Notes: generated by a model not told the origin, from the letters alone. DNA of 64,000 nucleotides from Epiperipatus broadwayi (GCA_028023455.1 JAQFVV010000018.1:7223274-7287273), one strand, 5' to 3'. Shown: positions 11,481 to 23,940, counted from the first letter of the stretch. Numbers and translations are program-made.

Positions 11481-13370
11481 ATGAAGAAAATAGAACATTT
11501 AAGGTGGAATGGGAATTACACTTTTTTCTTCACTTCTGTGAAAGATAGAATGGTGTGTTTGTTGTGTGATATGGTTTTCACTACTTTAAAAAAAGTGAAT
11601 GCAAGTAAATACTATTTGACCCATAAAGAACATGAATTCTTCAATTTAGAAGTGAATCTTGACATGCTGCACTTCAAAAATTGAAAAATAAAAAGCATCA
11701 ACAGACATCTTTTAGTACTTTTGTAAAGAAAAATACCACTGCAGTTGAAATTACTTACAAAATAGCACATATACTTGGAAAAAGAGACAAACAATTTAGT
11801 GATCAAGAATTAATAAAAGAATGTATTGTTGAAGCAGTGGGTATGTTAGATCCAGAAAAGGTTGATAAATACAAAAAATGGACTCTTTCAAGAAAAACTA
11901 TAACAGATCGAGAGCACAAATTAGCTCAAAATATAACAGAGAAACTTCATAATATTATTCATAATATTATGTTTATTTTTCAATTGCTTTATATGAAAGC
12001 ACTGATAAAACTAACTTGGTGCAAGTTTTATATTTTATTCATGCTGTATCTAAAGATTTTCAGTGTTATGAAGAACTTCTTGCTCTGGGTACACTAACTG
12101 GAAGAACTCATGATGTTGACATTTTTGAAAACTTTAAAGAAGTATGTCATCAATTACAGTTAAAAATTAGTAATTTAGTCAGTGTTTGTGCACTTATGGC
12201 ACACTTTCCATGAGAAGCAAAAAGAAGAATTCTTTGGTTTATTAAAGAAGGTCAACTTAAATTTAAAAAAATTGATATCATTTCATTGCATTTTGCATCA
12301 ACAGAATCTTTGTGCAAAATTCATGATTTTGCATGATGCTCTGGATAAAGCCATTGCAATTGTAAACTATATTTGCATAAATGCAGTGTGTCATTGTAAT
12401 TTCAGCAGATGCTAACTTTAGACAAGGAAACTTACAGTGTTGATCTACCATAGTACTACAAGTCTATCAACAGGATAGGTTTTGATAAAACTTTTAACTC
12501 TTCAACAAATTTTAAAATTTTATCAAGAACAAGAAAAACCATGTGATTTATCAGATGAAGCATTTTGCAGAACTATTGCTTTTTTGTCTGATATCATGAC
12601 AAAACAAAACAATTTAAATATTTTCCTGCAAGGTTAAATGAAGTATATATATGAAATATGGCAAAAGATCCAGGCGTTTCAAGAACAAATAATTTCAAAA
12701 CATTGCTCTCTCACTTGGATATATCTGCAGAACACTTCCCCAACTAGGAAAAATTGGTGGTTGAGAGGTCAGTGCAACTGCCTTGCTCTTGCAGGCAGTT
12801 GCCCGGGTTGCGGGTTCACGTCCCGGCCATTGCTATGACACTTTAAAAAAAAAACTAGGAAAAATTGTTAAATGAGCAGAATTGTGAAAATAAAGCATTT
12901 GATGAATATATAGGTGTCTTGGATTCTTTAATTTTAGAAGAATATATTGAAAGTTTTTCAGATTTTGACAAACACACTTCTGTTATGAAACTGGTATTTG
13001 AACCACATTTAGTAGATATATCCAAGGCTCCTATGGAATTACAAATGGAGTTATTTGAGTTAGGGGAAGATACTAACATCAAATCTCTTTTTGATGCTAA
13101 AAGGATCCCATAGAAATTTGGAAAAATGCTATTGAATATCCATATTTACGAAAGCACGCTGTTTACTTTCCTGCTTTGGAAGTACTTACTGCTGCGAGTC
13201 AACAGTTTCTCTTATGACAAAAATTAAAACTAGTTTAAGAACACATTACAGATAGATTCTCATTTAGAGGATCAATTAAGGCTACGCGTTACGAAACTTA
13301 ATCCAAGTATTCAATTACTTTCAAGCAAGAAACAAATGCAAATATCCCACTAGCTTAAATTTCCCATCGG
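11481..13370 (+). pseudogene. hAT transposase relic (GTF2IRD2/ZBED5-like group)
   Basis: Decayed DNA transposase spread over several frames. In order: an N-terminal zinc-finger-like part (VCLLCD with a downstream HKEHEF, 11481-11684); a segment with FSDQELIKECIVEA and LSRKTI (11681-11960); the first catalytic block, read as SIALYESTDKTNLVQVLYF by joining frames near 11980-12045; the second block near 12189-12240; the HCILHQQNLCAKF block (12273-12340); the FLSDIM/LNIFLQG block (12500-12625); and the C-terminal part with SKAPMELQMELFEL (12865-13113) and YLRKHA (13140-13160). These match the DUF4371-like hAT transposases often annotated as GTF2I-repeat or ZBED/FAM200 proteins. Both acidic positions expected as Asp (ALDEST and TDG) read as Tyr (codons 11992-11994 and 12195-12197). 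A SINE interrupts it at 12757. Frameshifts and stops make it non-functional. Terminal repeats and the 8-bp target duplication were not found. Confidence 0.88.
12757..12852 (+). mobile_element. 96-bp tRNA-derived SINE with 15-bp target duplication
   Basis: A compact insertion inside the hAT relic. The flanks 12742-12756 and 12853-12867 are the same 15 bases (aactaggaaaaattg), and the body ends in an A-run: the hallmarks of target-primed retroposition. The body folds like a tRNA: a D-arm-like gagaggtcagtgc with Pol III A-box character, an anticodon-arm-like CTGCC...GGCAG stem, and a T-arm with B box GGTTCACGTCC (12813-12823). It is much richer in G+C than its surroundings. The short body with an A-tail differs from the longer (TA)n-tailed SINEs in this window, so it is a separate family or nearly a tRNA retropseudogene. 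Confidence 0.9.
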
Positions 13371-14750
13371 ATTGTAAAATTAATTATTATATTGTTGCTA
13401 TGTTAGATTTTTATGATGTAATATTATATTTTTTCTATTGAATAATGTAATAAATTTAATTATGATACTTATGTTAATAATATTTTTATTTGAAGTGGTA
13501 TTAATATAATTTTTTTATTTAAAATTTAAAGATCTAAATATATTTATACGCTAAACGAATATAAAAAATTAAAGTGGCCTCCTTTATTACTGCCTAATTA
13601 AAATGTGGCCTCTAATTGTAAAAAGGCACTCCACATCTGATTTAGACATTTTTGAATAAAATTAACGATAGCAGTTCATTAAAAAAAGTTAAATGACCAT
13701 GACAATAAATTTTATATGTAGAGAAAGAAAATTAATATTATTTCATTTTTTTTTTTTTTTGAATAACACTAGCACATTCAATATCTTCATTTTATTTTTT
13801 TAACGTAAATATAATTACATCACTATGCTGTCTAATTAGTTAATAGTAAAAAATGAATATTATCAAAATGATCCTTTTAAGCAATTAAACACTAAGTTGA
13901 AAATTAAAGTTTTGATCTTTTCCGTCTACAACATTTAAACTTCATAGCAATTATTATTATTATTTTTTTTAAAAAAAAAACGACATTGACCTCAGTTGCT
14001 AATCGCTAAATGTTAAACAAAGTTCAAATAATTTTTAAATATATATATTTAATTATTATAATTATATATTATTTTTACTTAAAGAGAAATAAAACAGCTA
14101 AAAGAAGAGTGTACTGACACATTCTTTCGTTACAATTTACCTTTCTCTTCCTCAGTCTATACCAGCCTAATATTGTTTTTTTTATTAATATGTAGCTGCT
14201 TACAAAGGGCTACAATATATAAGCGGTACCATAAACTATGCTGTATCTAACAACACAACTTTAATTATACACTATCCAAAGAAAAATATAAACAGATAAA
14301 AACATAAATAAACAAACAAAAAAAATATGTTAAAATTCACAAATTTTACAATATTTACAGCCAGTTTTCATTTTCTAAGATCTGTATGAAATTATATATA
14401 TTAATAAAATTTATTCAATTTATGTTGAAAAGGATATATTTTATTTTTCCTTATTGTTTTGCAAAATAAAATATTTTCTGAGCATAATGCTAAACATTAT
14501 ACAAAATTTTGGAACATAATAAAAATTGATGCCATTTAAAAGCATCAAAATAATTAGAGATCTTAATTTGTTAATAACAAAATCAGTATTATGTTTCTTA
14601 AAGAAAAAAAAAAGTTATTAAAAAAAATTGTCTAGACTGTGTATTTAATAATTATGGAAGTGAAACACTTTATTATTTACTTTATTTTAAAAATAAAAAT
14701 GTGATAGTTAGTTAATAATTTTTATTAGTCATTGATTAGATTATCTAAAA
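13371..14750. other. AT-rich intergenic stretch
   Basis: No gene seen. 13575-13640 (gtggcctcc...gtggcctct...gcactccac) could hold the decayed right end of the hAT element, but no matching left end was found. Confidence 0.5.
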
Positions 14751-15237
14751 ATGAATAACATTTTTGTAGTGTAATTTTTACTACATTACTCTCATGCAAG
14801 GTAGGGACTGGTTTGTTTCTGTTTTTACCACCTTGTGGAGAAATATAATCATAAACATAGGAAGATGGGATAAATATTTGATCTCCAAGATGCACACTTC
14901 ATGCTGAACCAGCACTCATCAGTTGGCCCAGATCACAATCTCTTACACATATCTTTATCATGGTTCAGTGTGTGTATATATAGAAATTTACTACAGTTTT
15001 ATTTATATATACTGAACAATGATAGAGATATGTGTAAGAGATTGTGGTCTGGGTCATCTTATGAGTGCTGGTTTAGCATGAAATGTGCATCTTGGAGATT
15101 ATAGATCTTTTTCTAATGTCTTTGGTCATATGTTTATAATAACATTTCCCCACAAGGTGTTAAAAATGAATAGAAACCAATCCCTATCTTTCATGAGAGT
15201 ATTGTAGTAAAAATTACTCTACAGCAATATTATTCAT
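14751..15237. mobile_element. long-stem foldback element, family FB-1
   Basis: Two inverted arms of roughly 230 bp (14751-14982 and 15001-15237) around an 18-bp loop. Matched landmarks are gaataac...tttttgtagtgtaatttttac with gtagtaaaaattactc, caccttgtgg with ccacaaggtg, and ctcttacacatatc with gatatgtgtaagag. The inner core recurs at 48590-49765 and 62140-62410, so this is a dispersed family of non-autonomous foldback or MITE-like elements. No coding capacity. The short plus-strand frame at 14901-15104 is part of the arms. Confidence 0.85.
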
Positions 15238-15855
15238 TGTGATAGTTTTTTTAAAAAATTCTTATTGCTTTAAAGAATGTATGAGTGAACACACACTCAG
15301 TATAATATATATAAATGCATCCTTTCAATTTATTATTAATAACTATATTATTATTAATTAAAATTTTTTTTTCATACTAAAGTCTTTATTTATATTATTG
15401 TTCATATAAAAAGTTTCCATGTTATATATACATATGCATGTGTGTGTCGAAAAGTACGATACACTTGCAATTCAATAAACAATATGTATCCTATTCGAAT
15501 CACCATTTATTAACAAAACATAAACTATTATGCACTAAATACATTGAAGATGAGGGAGGTTTGAAATAAAATACAATATAGTTCATCAACTATTACAGTA
15601 ATAAATTTTGGTATAAAACAATAATTATCACTTTGCTAAGCCAAGATTTTGATATGGTGTATCTTTGCCAAAGCATGACTAAAGTAAATATTAGCAAACA
15701 CATTAGAATTTCTGAATGTGTGTAAATACATATTGAACCAATCACTGATTGTAATAAATTTGCATATTTACATGTGTAAACAGTTGGCTGTGTCATTGGA
15801 TTAAATAACCAGTGCTTACTAAGGAGAATGCTATTGGCTCTTATATTTTTGGAAT

Positions 15856-15859
<4 letters not shown>
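15238..15859. other. AT-rich intergenic stretch
   Basis: No gene or clear repeat seen. The minus-strand frame across 15593-15985 is mostly translation of the TA tracts to its right. Confidence 0.5.
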
Positions 15860-15893
<34 letters not shown>

Positions 15894-15928
15894 AATATAT
15901 ATATGGATATATATATATATATATATAT
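15860..15928. repeat. two (TA)n tracts
   Basis: TA runs at about 15860-15890 and 15895-15927. Both end in the TATATTGAA junction; the second directly adjoins a SINE-like fragment. Confidence 0.9.
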
Positions 15929-16015
15929 TGAAGCTGGAAATATAGTACATATTCCTGCTTCACCTAGTGCCAATGTCATCAGCACTAGTCTGGGTTTGAA
16001 CCCAATCTTTATTAA
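15928..16015 (-). mobile_element. SINE-like fragment with TA tail
   Basis: On the minus strand there is a B-box-like GGGTTCAAACCCAG (complement of 15990-16005), about 60 bp of body with an inverted actagtgc/gcactag pair, then a tail ...cagcttcaat running into (AT)n. Arrangement and tail match the other SINEs here. No A box is clear, so it may be 5' truncated. Confidence 0.5.
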
Positions 16016-18700
16016 CTGACACCCATCTCATAATAGGTGGTAGTATATTTTAATCAATATTATAATCTTTTATATTTCATTAATCTTATTTTATAATTAA
16101 AATTAACCTTTTTATATTAGTTTATTTATTTTATATTTGTAAAAATGTATATTGTGTTTATTTTATCAAATTGAATTGAATCCTAGATATCTATAAAATG
16201 TTACAAATATTTCAAATTCTTTATTAAAGTTCATTTTCTTCAACAAATCAGTTGGTAAAATTTTATAGTTATCTTTTAATCAATGTACACTTGAGAATCA
16301 ATTATTTAAACAATGTAATATTTTTAAGAAATATTTTGTAAAAGTTTATACCAAATATGTTTGAAAGTCATTGTACCAAATTTTTCTGAATAAAATCTAC
16401 ATTTTGTTAATCTAAACCATAATTAAATAGATTTTGTTAGTACAATGACTGATAAACTTAATATGCTTGTTGTTGTTTTTTTTTAATTAGCAAATCAACC
16501 CTTGGGTCATGTTCATGCAGAGTTAGGGATTTTCCCTCCAAAGTGGCACCAACCTCACAGAACAGCTGAGAGCAGTTACAATTGGTGGAGGTCAGTGTAG
16601 ATTTAATCCTTTAGATAAGACCAGAACACATAAATATTGGAAAATTTGATTAAGAATGAATTATTATTGAGTTTACTGAAGAGAAGTGATTAATCTTTAT
16701 ATATATATCATGCCTGAAGAAATGACGGGGTGAAAAGATCGGTCATTTGCTTCTCAGAGGTCTGTTCCACGAGCCCATTCATGCCTTTCCAGCACTTTAA
16801 ACATCTAGCCAGAGACTGTCTGTGTCGAGGAAGCCTGAAATGATCTGACTGTATTAACTGCCTGTACTAACCGATTGATTCTGAGGTAATGTCCAATTCA
16901 CCGCAAGCCATTGATTTTATTTTACTTGTTTTCAAAATCTATATTAATTTATATTTTATATCTGTGTAATGTTTATATGGCTTGGTTTAAAATGCGTCTT
17001 TTAAATTTATTCAATTTAAAATATCAATTCTTATAAAATCTTACATTATTTTGATGCGGCAAATTAAATTAATTTTTTGTCGGTTTGTTTAGATTAATCG
17101 ACTTACTGAAATTGCCAAATACAAAATTCAATGAGCTATTAACTTTAAATCCCTCCCCTGTTATTTTTTTTAAAATTTAAAAATCATTACAAGAAGACTT
17201 CCTTCCGTAAATTAATTAATAGAAAGCTCATTTAGTTTTGTACCTCATATTTATTTGAATGATTGAAATTATTTTAAAAGTATCTTACTATTACCTCCAA
17301 TTTAAAATAGCCCTGTAATTATTTCTGAAAGAATAAATAATTTTAGTGAATCAATTAAGTAAAATTTAGCATAGAATTTTATCAATCTATATATTTCATA
17401 CATATATTTTATTTGTCAGAAAATATTAAAATTATGCTTTACAATTTATTAGTTTGATATTTAATGCCCGTCTATGTTAATTAAAAACAGTCTTATTTTG
17501 TAATCTTTTATAAATTATTTAAGAACTTATTAATAAATGAAATATTTGTGAAGTGTGGTAAACAATTTATATTTTAGTTAACTCTTTTTTTCTTTATTTA
17601 TATATTATATTTATGATTCATTCATTAGTGGACTAAGGTTTGTGGGGACTTTCTATCGACATCAGGGAACTGATTATTTTAATCAGGAATTCATTTATTA
17701 ATTTTGCTAGTGATACATTATCTATATATATGTCTAAGGCATTATGTATTTATAGCTAAACCATTCATTTAGTATTAGTATTTTGCTTTGATACTTACTC
17801 ACCAGGACCTTCGGAAATTTAACTATGACCAGTCCGGTCTTTCACACTCCCTCAAAGTAGACGTAGTTCATATGAAGGGAACTTTTCAGGCATTGCCATT
17901 TAAAATGTGTATGGAAGCCCAACACATCAAAAATATTTTATTATTATTCAGACATGCTTTGGCTAGAGGGCCAACATTTCTCTTATCTACCTGTACATAT
18001 CAGGAATTTCCTTTAGCAAAGCCACCTCATTTATTTTTGTTGTAATCTATAATAGCATATTGCCTTCTTCATCATTTTATATTTTTATTTAGCTAACCTG
18101 AAATGCTCTCTGCCATGATAGCATGTCCTTCACAAACAAATTTCGTAATTAATTAAATCTGACTGTATAATTGTCAATTATCTATTTAAGAACTATTTTG
18201 CTTCCCACACTCATTATATACGAATGATTTTAAATGTAATAATATTTTAAATGCCCATCTTTCATATTTTGTAATATATATATGAAACAGATTTATTTGT
18301 AATATCTTATTTTATTGCTGTTTGGTTTTGGCTGACCAATTAACAAACTTTTACATTGTTTGTCAAAGCTGCATGAAAACGAATTAAAGAAAATAACCAA
18401 GTTATATAAACAAAGACTACTTATTTTGTACTAAATTCCTTAATAAATTCCTATAATATTGTTATTTAAATAAGCTTAGTTTGTCATCACTCCCAATCTC
18501 TAAGGTTAATTACTCTATTTGTTTATAATATTTATTTGATGTAAATTCACTCTTTATAATGTTGTCATAAAGAATTATCATTATTATGGTTCAAACCATT
18601 AGTAATCGATCAAATCATATCTGTACCATTCTGCAATCATCAGAATCTGTTAAATCATTGATTTTTCATATAAACCCTTTATTATTTTGAGTCTCTATGT
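16016..18700. other. intergenic stretch, partly of richer composition
   Basis: No gene can be supported. 16500-16620 and 16710-16910 are less AT-rich than the neighbourhood and look like unique sequence; 16855-16892 ends in tctgaggtaatg, which could be a donor site. 17788-18042 is open for 85 codons on the plus strand with a weak acceptor (ctcaccag, 17798-17805). The other strand shows a strong donor at the same place (CCTG then GTGAGTAAGT), but the upstream minus-strand sequence has stops in all frames. No domain recognised. Confidence 0.4.
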
Positions 18701-18709
18701 GAACCATGA

Positions 18710-18910
18710 CCTGCAGCTGGGACGGAATAAAACCAAGCACTGCTAGTGTCATCACAAACGTTATCCATTAGTCAGAGAGGCAATAATTTAGGCAAATAGG
18801 TTAGGATTCACCCTTGTCCTGACATATGTATCTTGTGCATGGTTGGATTTAAGGTACTTTTGCTTGGATTATTGGTCTTGTTGAATGAATACATGATTTT
18901 GACTGGCACA
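18710..18910 (+). mobile_element. SINE-like element ending in GACTGGCACAAT(AT)n
   Basis: Plus-strand segment with a gcactgctagtg head, a weak B-box-like ggttaggattcaccc near 18801, and the tail ttttgactggcacaat followed by (AT)n. Head and tail resemble the better SINE copy at 33425-33647, but the body is diverged. Confidence 0.45.
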
Positions 18911-18942
18911 ATATATATATATATATATATTGTGCCAGTCAA
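18899..18942. repeat. perfect 44-bp palindrome of two SINE tails around (TA)n
   Basis: ttgactggcacaat, ten TA-type steps, then attgtgccagtcaa: a perfect palindrome centred at 18920/18921. It is two copies of the SINE tail end joined through their (TA)n tails. A third copy of the tail follows at 18957-18980. Confidence 0.9.
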
Positions 18943-18980
18943 TTAATACATGATTTTGACTGGCACAATATATATATATT

Positions 18981-19223
18981 AAACTGAGAGTGCAAACCTC
19001 TCAAGCGCTTAGTCAATCAGATTACAAATACTGAGACAGAGAATTTAACAAGAAAAGAGTGGTTCCACTCTCATCTTTACTTGTCTTTCTATATATCCAA
19101 GCCAGCCCAAAAACTTAGATCTGAAATCATGAATCTTAAATATCTTCACACTCAATTCACTCTCTATCTCAGTATTTGTGATCTGATTGGCTAAGCGCTT
19201 GAGAGGTTTGCACTCTCTCAGTT
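18981..19223. mobile_element. foldback element with ~62-bp arms
   Basis: Inverted arms 18981-19045 (aaactgagagtgcaaacctc...) and 19162-19223 (...gaggtttgcactctctcagttt) around a roughly 115-bp centre. The centre plus left arm recurs in reverse complement at 1405-1597 inside E1 copy 1. No coding capacity; MITE-like. Confidence 0.8.
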
Positions 19224-21980
19224 TAATTTTAATACCGTCTGCACTTTGTAAAATAAATATTATATATATATATACATATATATGTAGTAAGTGTACATGT
19301 CACATGGCACTCACTAACATAGTGTGTGTACAAATATATATAAAGTTGAAAGGAAAAGTAAAGATAAACAGATAGATATTTTCTACATGTCACTGGGAAT
19401 AATGTAAAATAAAATTTCATTATAAATTAAAGATTGAAGAAATCTAATATATATATTTTTATTGTATTCTGATTTTGAAATGAAAAACAAACATGTTTTT
19501 TGATAATTGTAAAAATGTCTATTATCTATTTTTAAAAATCTTTGTTGCTTTCAAAAGGATTAAAATTGTTTTAATCAAGATAAAAGATAAAAAGTTTTTA
19601 ATTTAATGTGTTTTTATCACCCCAACAATTTAGCTATAAAAGAGTGGATAAAAAGATTAGATTAGTTTGGCTAGTAAAATTTTTGAGAAGAGTTGGCTAG
19701 TAGTTTTTTTTGAAAAGAGTTTGGCTAGTAATTTTTTTGAAAAGCAGTTGGCAGTAATTAGTTGGCCAGAATAATTTTTGGATAGTATTTTTTTTGTGAG
19801 AGTTGGCTAATAGTTTGCTGTAGATGGCAGTAATTATAGCTGTCCAGAAATAGTTATCTAGCAGAGTAGTCCAGATAAGGTCAGAAAACTACCATAAATA
19901 TATAAGACTGCAATGAGGGCAAGTCAAAAAGCTGCTCTATAGTTCATTATGGTGGAGTTTGAATTTATATGGAGAAAAGGATCAACTTCAAATAGTTCAT
20001 AGCTACAAATGTGTCCTAGAAAATGGTTTGCTTGTCTGAAATATATGACAATCCTAGACAGAAAGGAGATCAAGGCATGATGACAAAACTTACCCATCAG
20101 CTTACTAAAGAATTGGTATACATATACTATTGTCTATATGCAGAGAACCACAGGTAAACATATCTCATGTATTTATATAAAGTGCAGCTGGTAAGTTCTT
20201 TTAGTAATTCCTTAAAATGACATTTAAAAATATAACTCAAAGTGCAAGTAATAATTTTGCTTGGATGAAAAATAAAAAAGTAAAGGATTAATATGTGATT
20301 TTATATTCTAAAGAATCATTTGAAATCTAAGTTTAAGAACATTTCTAATTATTCAATCAACACTAATCCTATCAAGATTGACTTTATTTTTTTTAAAAAA
20401 AAAGAAAGAGAAAAAAGTAGATTTATATTTAATAAATGACTCAAATTATTATTTTTTCAATATACATATGTATATGCAAATATTATATACTTTCAACAAA
20501 GAATTTAATTGTGAAAATGTACAATTTATTAACTTTATTATTTTGGCAAGTTAAAATATATGACATAAATGCCAGTGTACACATATATTTCTATGTGCAC
20601 AAACATATATATTCATTATGTGTTATAAAAATTAATGTCTATTATTATTTTGATAAATTCAAATATGACAGATGAATTTTATTTATATCTTAAATCAATT
20701 AATATATTGCACATTTGTGTAAATTATATGTGTTTAAGTAAACATATTGAAACATCTATCAAAACCACAATGCAATAAATTGAATTTTGTTTTATGTTAA
20801 TCAAATAGAGCGCATATGTAAAATTTAACCATTTTTTAAATTTTATTAAATGTCAGTTGAAATGTATTCATTGTATATTCGAAAATGTGCATCTGTGCAC
20901 ATACCTATATATATGTTGTAAGTAAACCCATTAAGAGGTATTGTAAATCAACTTAATAACTGAAATTTTGTATTAATCATGTAAATCACAATGTGATAGT
21001 TTTTTATAGTATGTTAATCAAAATCAGAAAGTTTATATGTGATTCTACAGATCTTAACGTCATTTTTTTGTTATTGTTATTAATAAACTTGTATTCAATT
21101 GTTAAAATTATTACAGTGACTTAATTCTAAAAAGAGTTTACAATATAGTTTATAGAATCTTATGAATCCCCATAATTTCTTGATCACAGTGACAGTAATA
21201 GAGCTTATGTTCTCTGAACTAGAATTTGTGCATAATGGTCTGATATATAAAAGATGTATATTTAGTGTTTATGAGCATTCAGTAATGATGATACCCACCA
21301 ATCATTATCATCTTGGTTGGTGTAAAGTGTATATTCTTTAAAGCCCATGCACTACATTTTATTTAGTTTAGTCTATTAGAATTTAAGTTTATAACTGGCC
21401 AGTACATTAAGGTACTAAGTGGCCAGAGCATTGATGATAATAAGCATGTTTTAATGTCCTAGCCATAGTGTTTTTATGAGTGTATATTCTATAGATCAGC
21501 ACTTAAGTTGGTGCATCCAAATTATGGTTAAATAATTGCCTAAACTGGCAATGTTTCAATAGTTAGCATAATCTACAATAGACACATTTCAAATCCAATA
21601 TAAGATTGACTGTTGTTATAAATTGATTTTTGGTCATTTATGATGATGGATGATTATTATTTTTGAGTAGTAATTATACTTACTTTTACTTATTAATTAT
21701 GCTGGTTGATGTATGATTAATTATACTTGTAGTTACTTGGGCTGATTTCTCAAAGATTTCATGATCTCATGCTCTTGTAATATATACCATTACTTATATA
21801 TTTTTTTAATATTAAACATTACTTTAATATCTTACTTTGTTATTTTAATCTTATATCTTATATTTAAAATATTTTGAATTGGTGATGATGATGATTTTCC
21901 ATCACCCTAGATTCACCCATCTTTTCCAACACCCTGACCCCAAATTACCTACTCTATTTCCCCATCCTGTTGTAATATAT
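19224..21980. other. AT-rich intergenic stretch
   Basis: No gene seen. It contains a TA run (19261-19275), the minisatellite-like stretch listed separately, and a TATA-like ataaatatataag near 19892. Frames such as 20436-20675 are AT-driven without motifs. 21200-21960 is slightly richer in composition but has no open frame. Confidence 0.5.
19655..19860. repeat. degenerate minisatellite, unit near 35-45 bp
   Basis: At least five imperfect units carrying ttggctagtar or ttggcagtaa followed by a T-run and gaaaagag/gagag. Units are uneven and degrade to the right. Confidence 0.6.
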
Positions 21981-22200
21981 ATTGTACCGGTCAAAATATG
22001 TTTATCCATCTAACATGAGCTGGAACTCACAAAATGTACTTCAAACCCAGTCAAGCCCAAGATTTAGGTCAGGGACCAGCCTGGATTCGAACCCACTCTC
22101 TAAGACCCAGATCAAACACCTAATGAATAACATAATAGTGATGGCACCTGAGAATTAATCTTAATATGGCTGACTAGCAAAGCTGAGCAAAACAATGAGA
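21981..22200 (-). mobile_element. tRNA-derived SINE-like block in E1 copy 2
   Basis: The minus strand carries a perfect Pol III B box (GGGTTCGAATCC, complement of 22083-22094), then a body and a tail ...ttgaccggtacaat running into (AT)n at 21970-21980. Same family as 569-790 and 33425-33647. An A box is not convincing, although a ttgctagt motif lies where the 5' head should be. Confidence 0.65.
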
Positions 22201-23014
22201 CATCTATTAACTATGACTATATTAAAATATACAAAAGCATGGCTGTAATATGTGGAAGTGGAGGAAAAGGAATTTGAACTACTTAAATAAGTTAGACAAT
22301 AAAATATAGTTTAATATACTGACAAATTATTATACATTTATAAATTAATTATATACATTAGTGTGTGCATGAATGAGCAAGTGGTCTACCAAGCGATAGA
22401 GGATTACATAGTGTCATTCATGCTATTATTTCTCATATTCTCTTTATTAGCTAAAAAAATATATTATAAATAAACACACATCTTTGGTGGGTCTAATATT
22501 AAAATGCCAATCGAATGTTAGAAAGAATTACATAATACTGCCATTAATGCTTTGATTTACGGTTCAGAAACATGGTGACTAACATATATTTTTCTAGGAG
22601 CATTCCGAAATTCATTATACATATGATATAAACTATTTTCATGCCATTGAGGTCATGAAAATAAACACAATACATTTGAAAGATTATATTTGAATTTATG
22701 ACAAAATATTTAATGAAAAATTATTTTAAAAATAGTAAGACGAATGTTTTATTTTTCCCATGGCATATATACTTTTAAATACAGAAATAAGTGGCAATGG
22801 TGGGACTGTATAAGACTGAAATAAATTTAATTAATAAAATAGAAGTAATTGGCATTTATATATATATTAAGCAGAGCGCAATTTTAAAATTAAAGCATTA
22901 AAACTGGGCCATGAAGCAAAAGAAATAATAAATATGAAGAAGTTTGCGGTGCTGACATAATAGCCTAAAAATAACTAAGAGGAAAAAGGTCGTGCTTCTG
23001 GATGAGAAATAAGT

Positions 23015-23204
23015 GGATGGACATAGTGTGTGCCAGACTTAGGGAATCACTGCCAGAGGCCTTTTTATATGAAGAAAATGGATGGGCATAGCGTGTTCCA
23101 AACTTAGAGATCACCACCAGTGGCCTTTTTATATGAAGAAGTAATATGCATAGTGAGTGCCAAACTTATGGTATCACCACCAGAGGCATTTTATACAAAA
23201 TAAA
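23015..23204. repeat. three-unit minisatellite in E1 copy 2
   Basis: Three units of about 62-65 bp (starting near 23015, 23080 and 23142), each with a gcatag/acatag start, ccaaactta or ccagactta, cagaggc or cagtggc, then tttttatatgaaga or ttttatac. E1 copy 1 has two units at 1950-2068. Confidence 0.75.
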
Positions 23205-23940
23205 TGTGGTTCCAGATAGCTCAACTATTTATGGAATGAAGTACAAGAAGAAATCTATGGGTTCGAACTTGTCGCAACCCCCAGATTAGAAGCCTAGAAA
23301 CACATAATATATAATATGAAGATAGGATAAATGTCAGTATCGCGGAATGACTGAATGTCCCTAATGACATGAAATATAATTTACTGCTTTAAAAATAAAT
23401 GACCCTTGTTTGAGTACTATAATTTAGACAAATAATACACTATGCAGTTATAATATATATAAAGAGATTTACATTTCATTTACTTAAAATATACTTGAAG
23501 ATTTTATATAGCAAAAAAGAAACATTAAGATTTAGATTTCAAATTAATAAAATATACGTTAAGATTTGATTTAGTAAAAAAAACATCAAGATTCACCCCC
23601 TTCCGTTTTTCTTGTTATTTAAAATAAATCAATCCCACCTTCACTGATTTTACAATAACTGAAATATTTAAATAAAAAGATTTGAAATTTTAAGAGCATG
23701 GAGAATATAAAAAGACTGGCAGTTATAGAAAATAATTAATGGGTTACTCTTTCAAAATTCAATAAAAACAAAACATTTTAAAAGATTTCAAAGCGTTAAT
23801 TAGCTTAAGTTCTGGATTTACCCTGGGTAGAAAATCCAGAGTTAAACAAATATATTTTGATAATAAACCAACATAAAATGTTGACTCGTAAAAAAAAAAC
23901 TGGCGAATATATTAATTTATAATGCATTATATATATTATA

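Larger units (their letters stand above)
21981..23940. mobile_element. repeat E1, copy 2, left part
   Basis: Collinear with 569-2760 except that it lacks the nested element at 1279-1606 and most of the long TA tracts, and has an extra minisatellite unit. Starts attgtaccggtcaa directly after a TA run. Confidence 0.75.

Noticed and set aside
12757-12852. A functional tRNA gene
   Set aside because: Acceptor stem does not pair, an A-tail and target duplications are present, and it sits inside a transposon; a SINE or tRNA retropseudogene fits better.
15593-16019. Overlapping long frames on both strands
   Set aside because: Driven by TA tracts (IYIYIY on both strands) and a SINE fragment; no motif.
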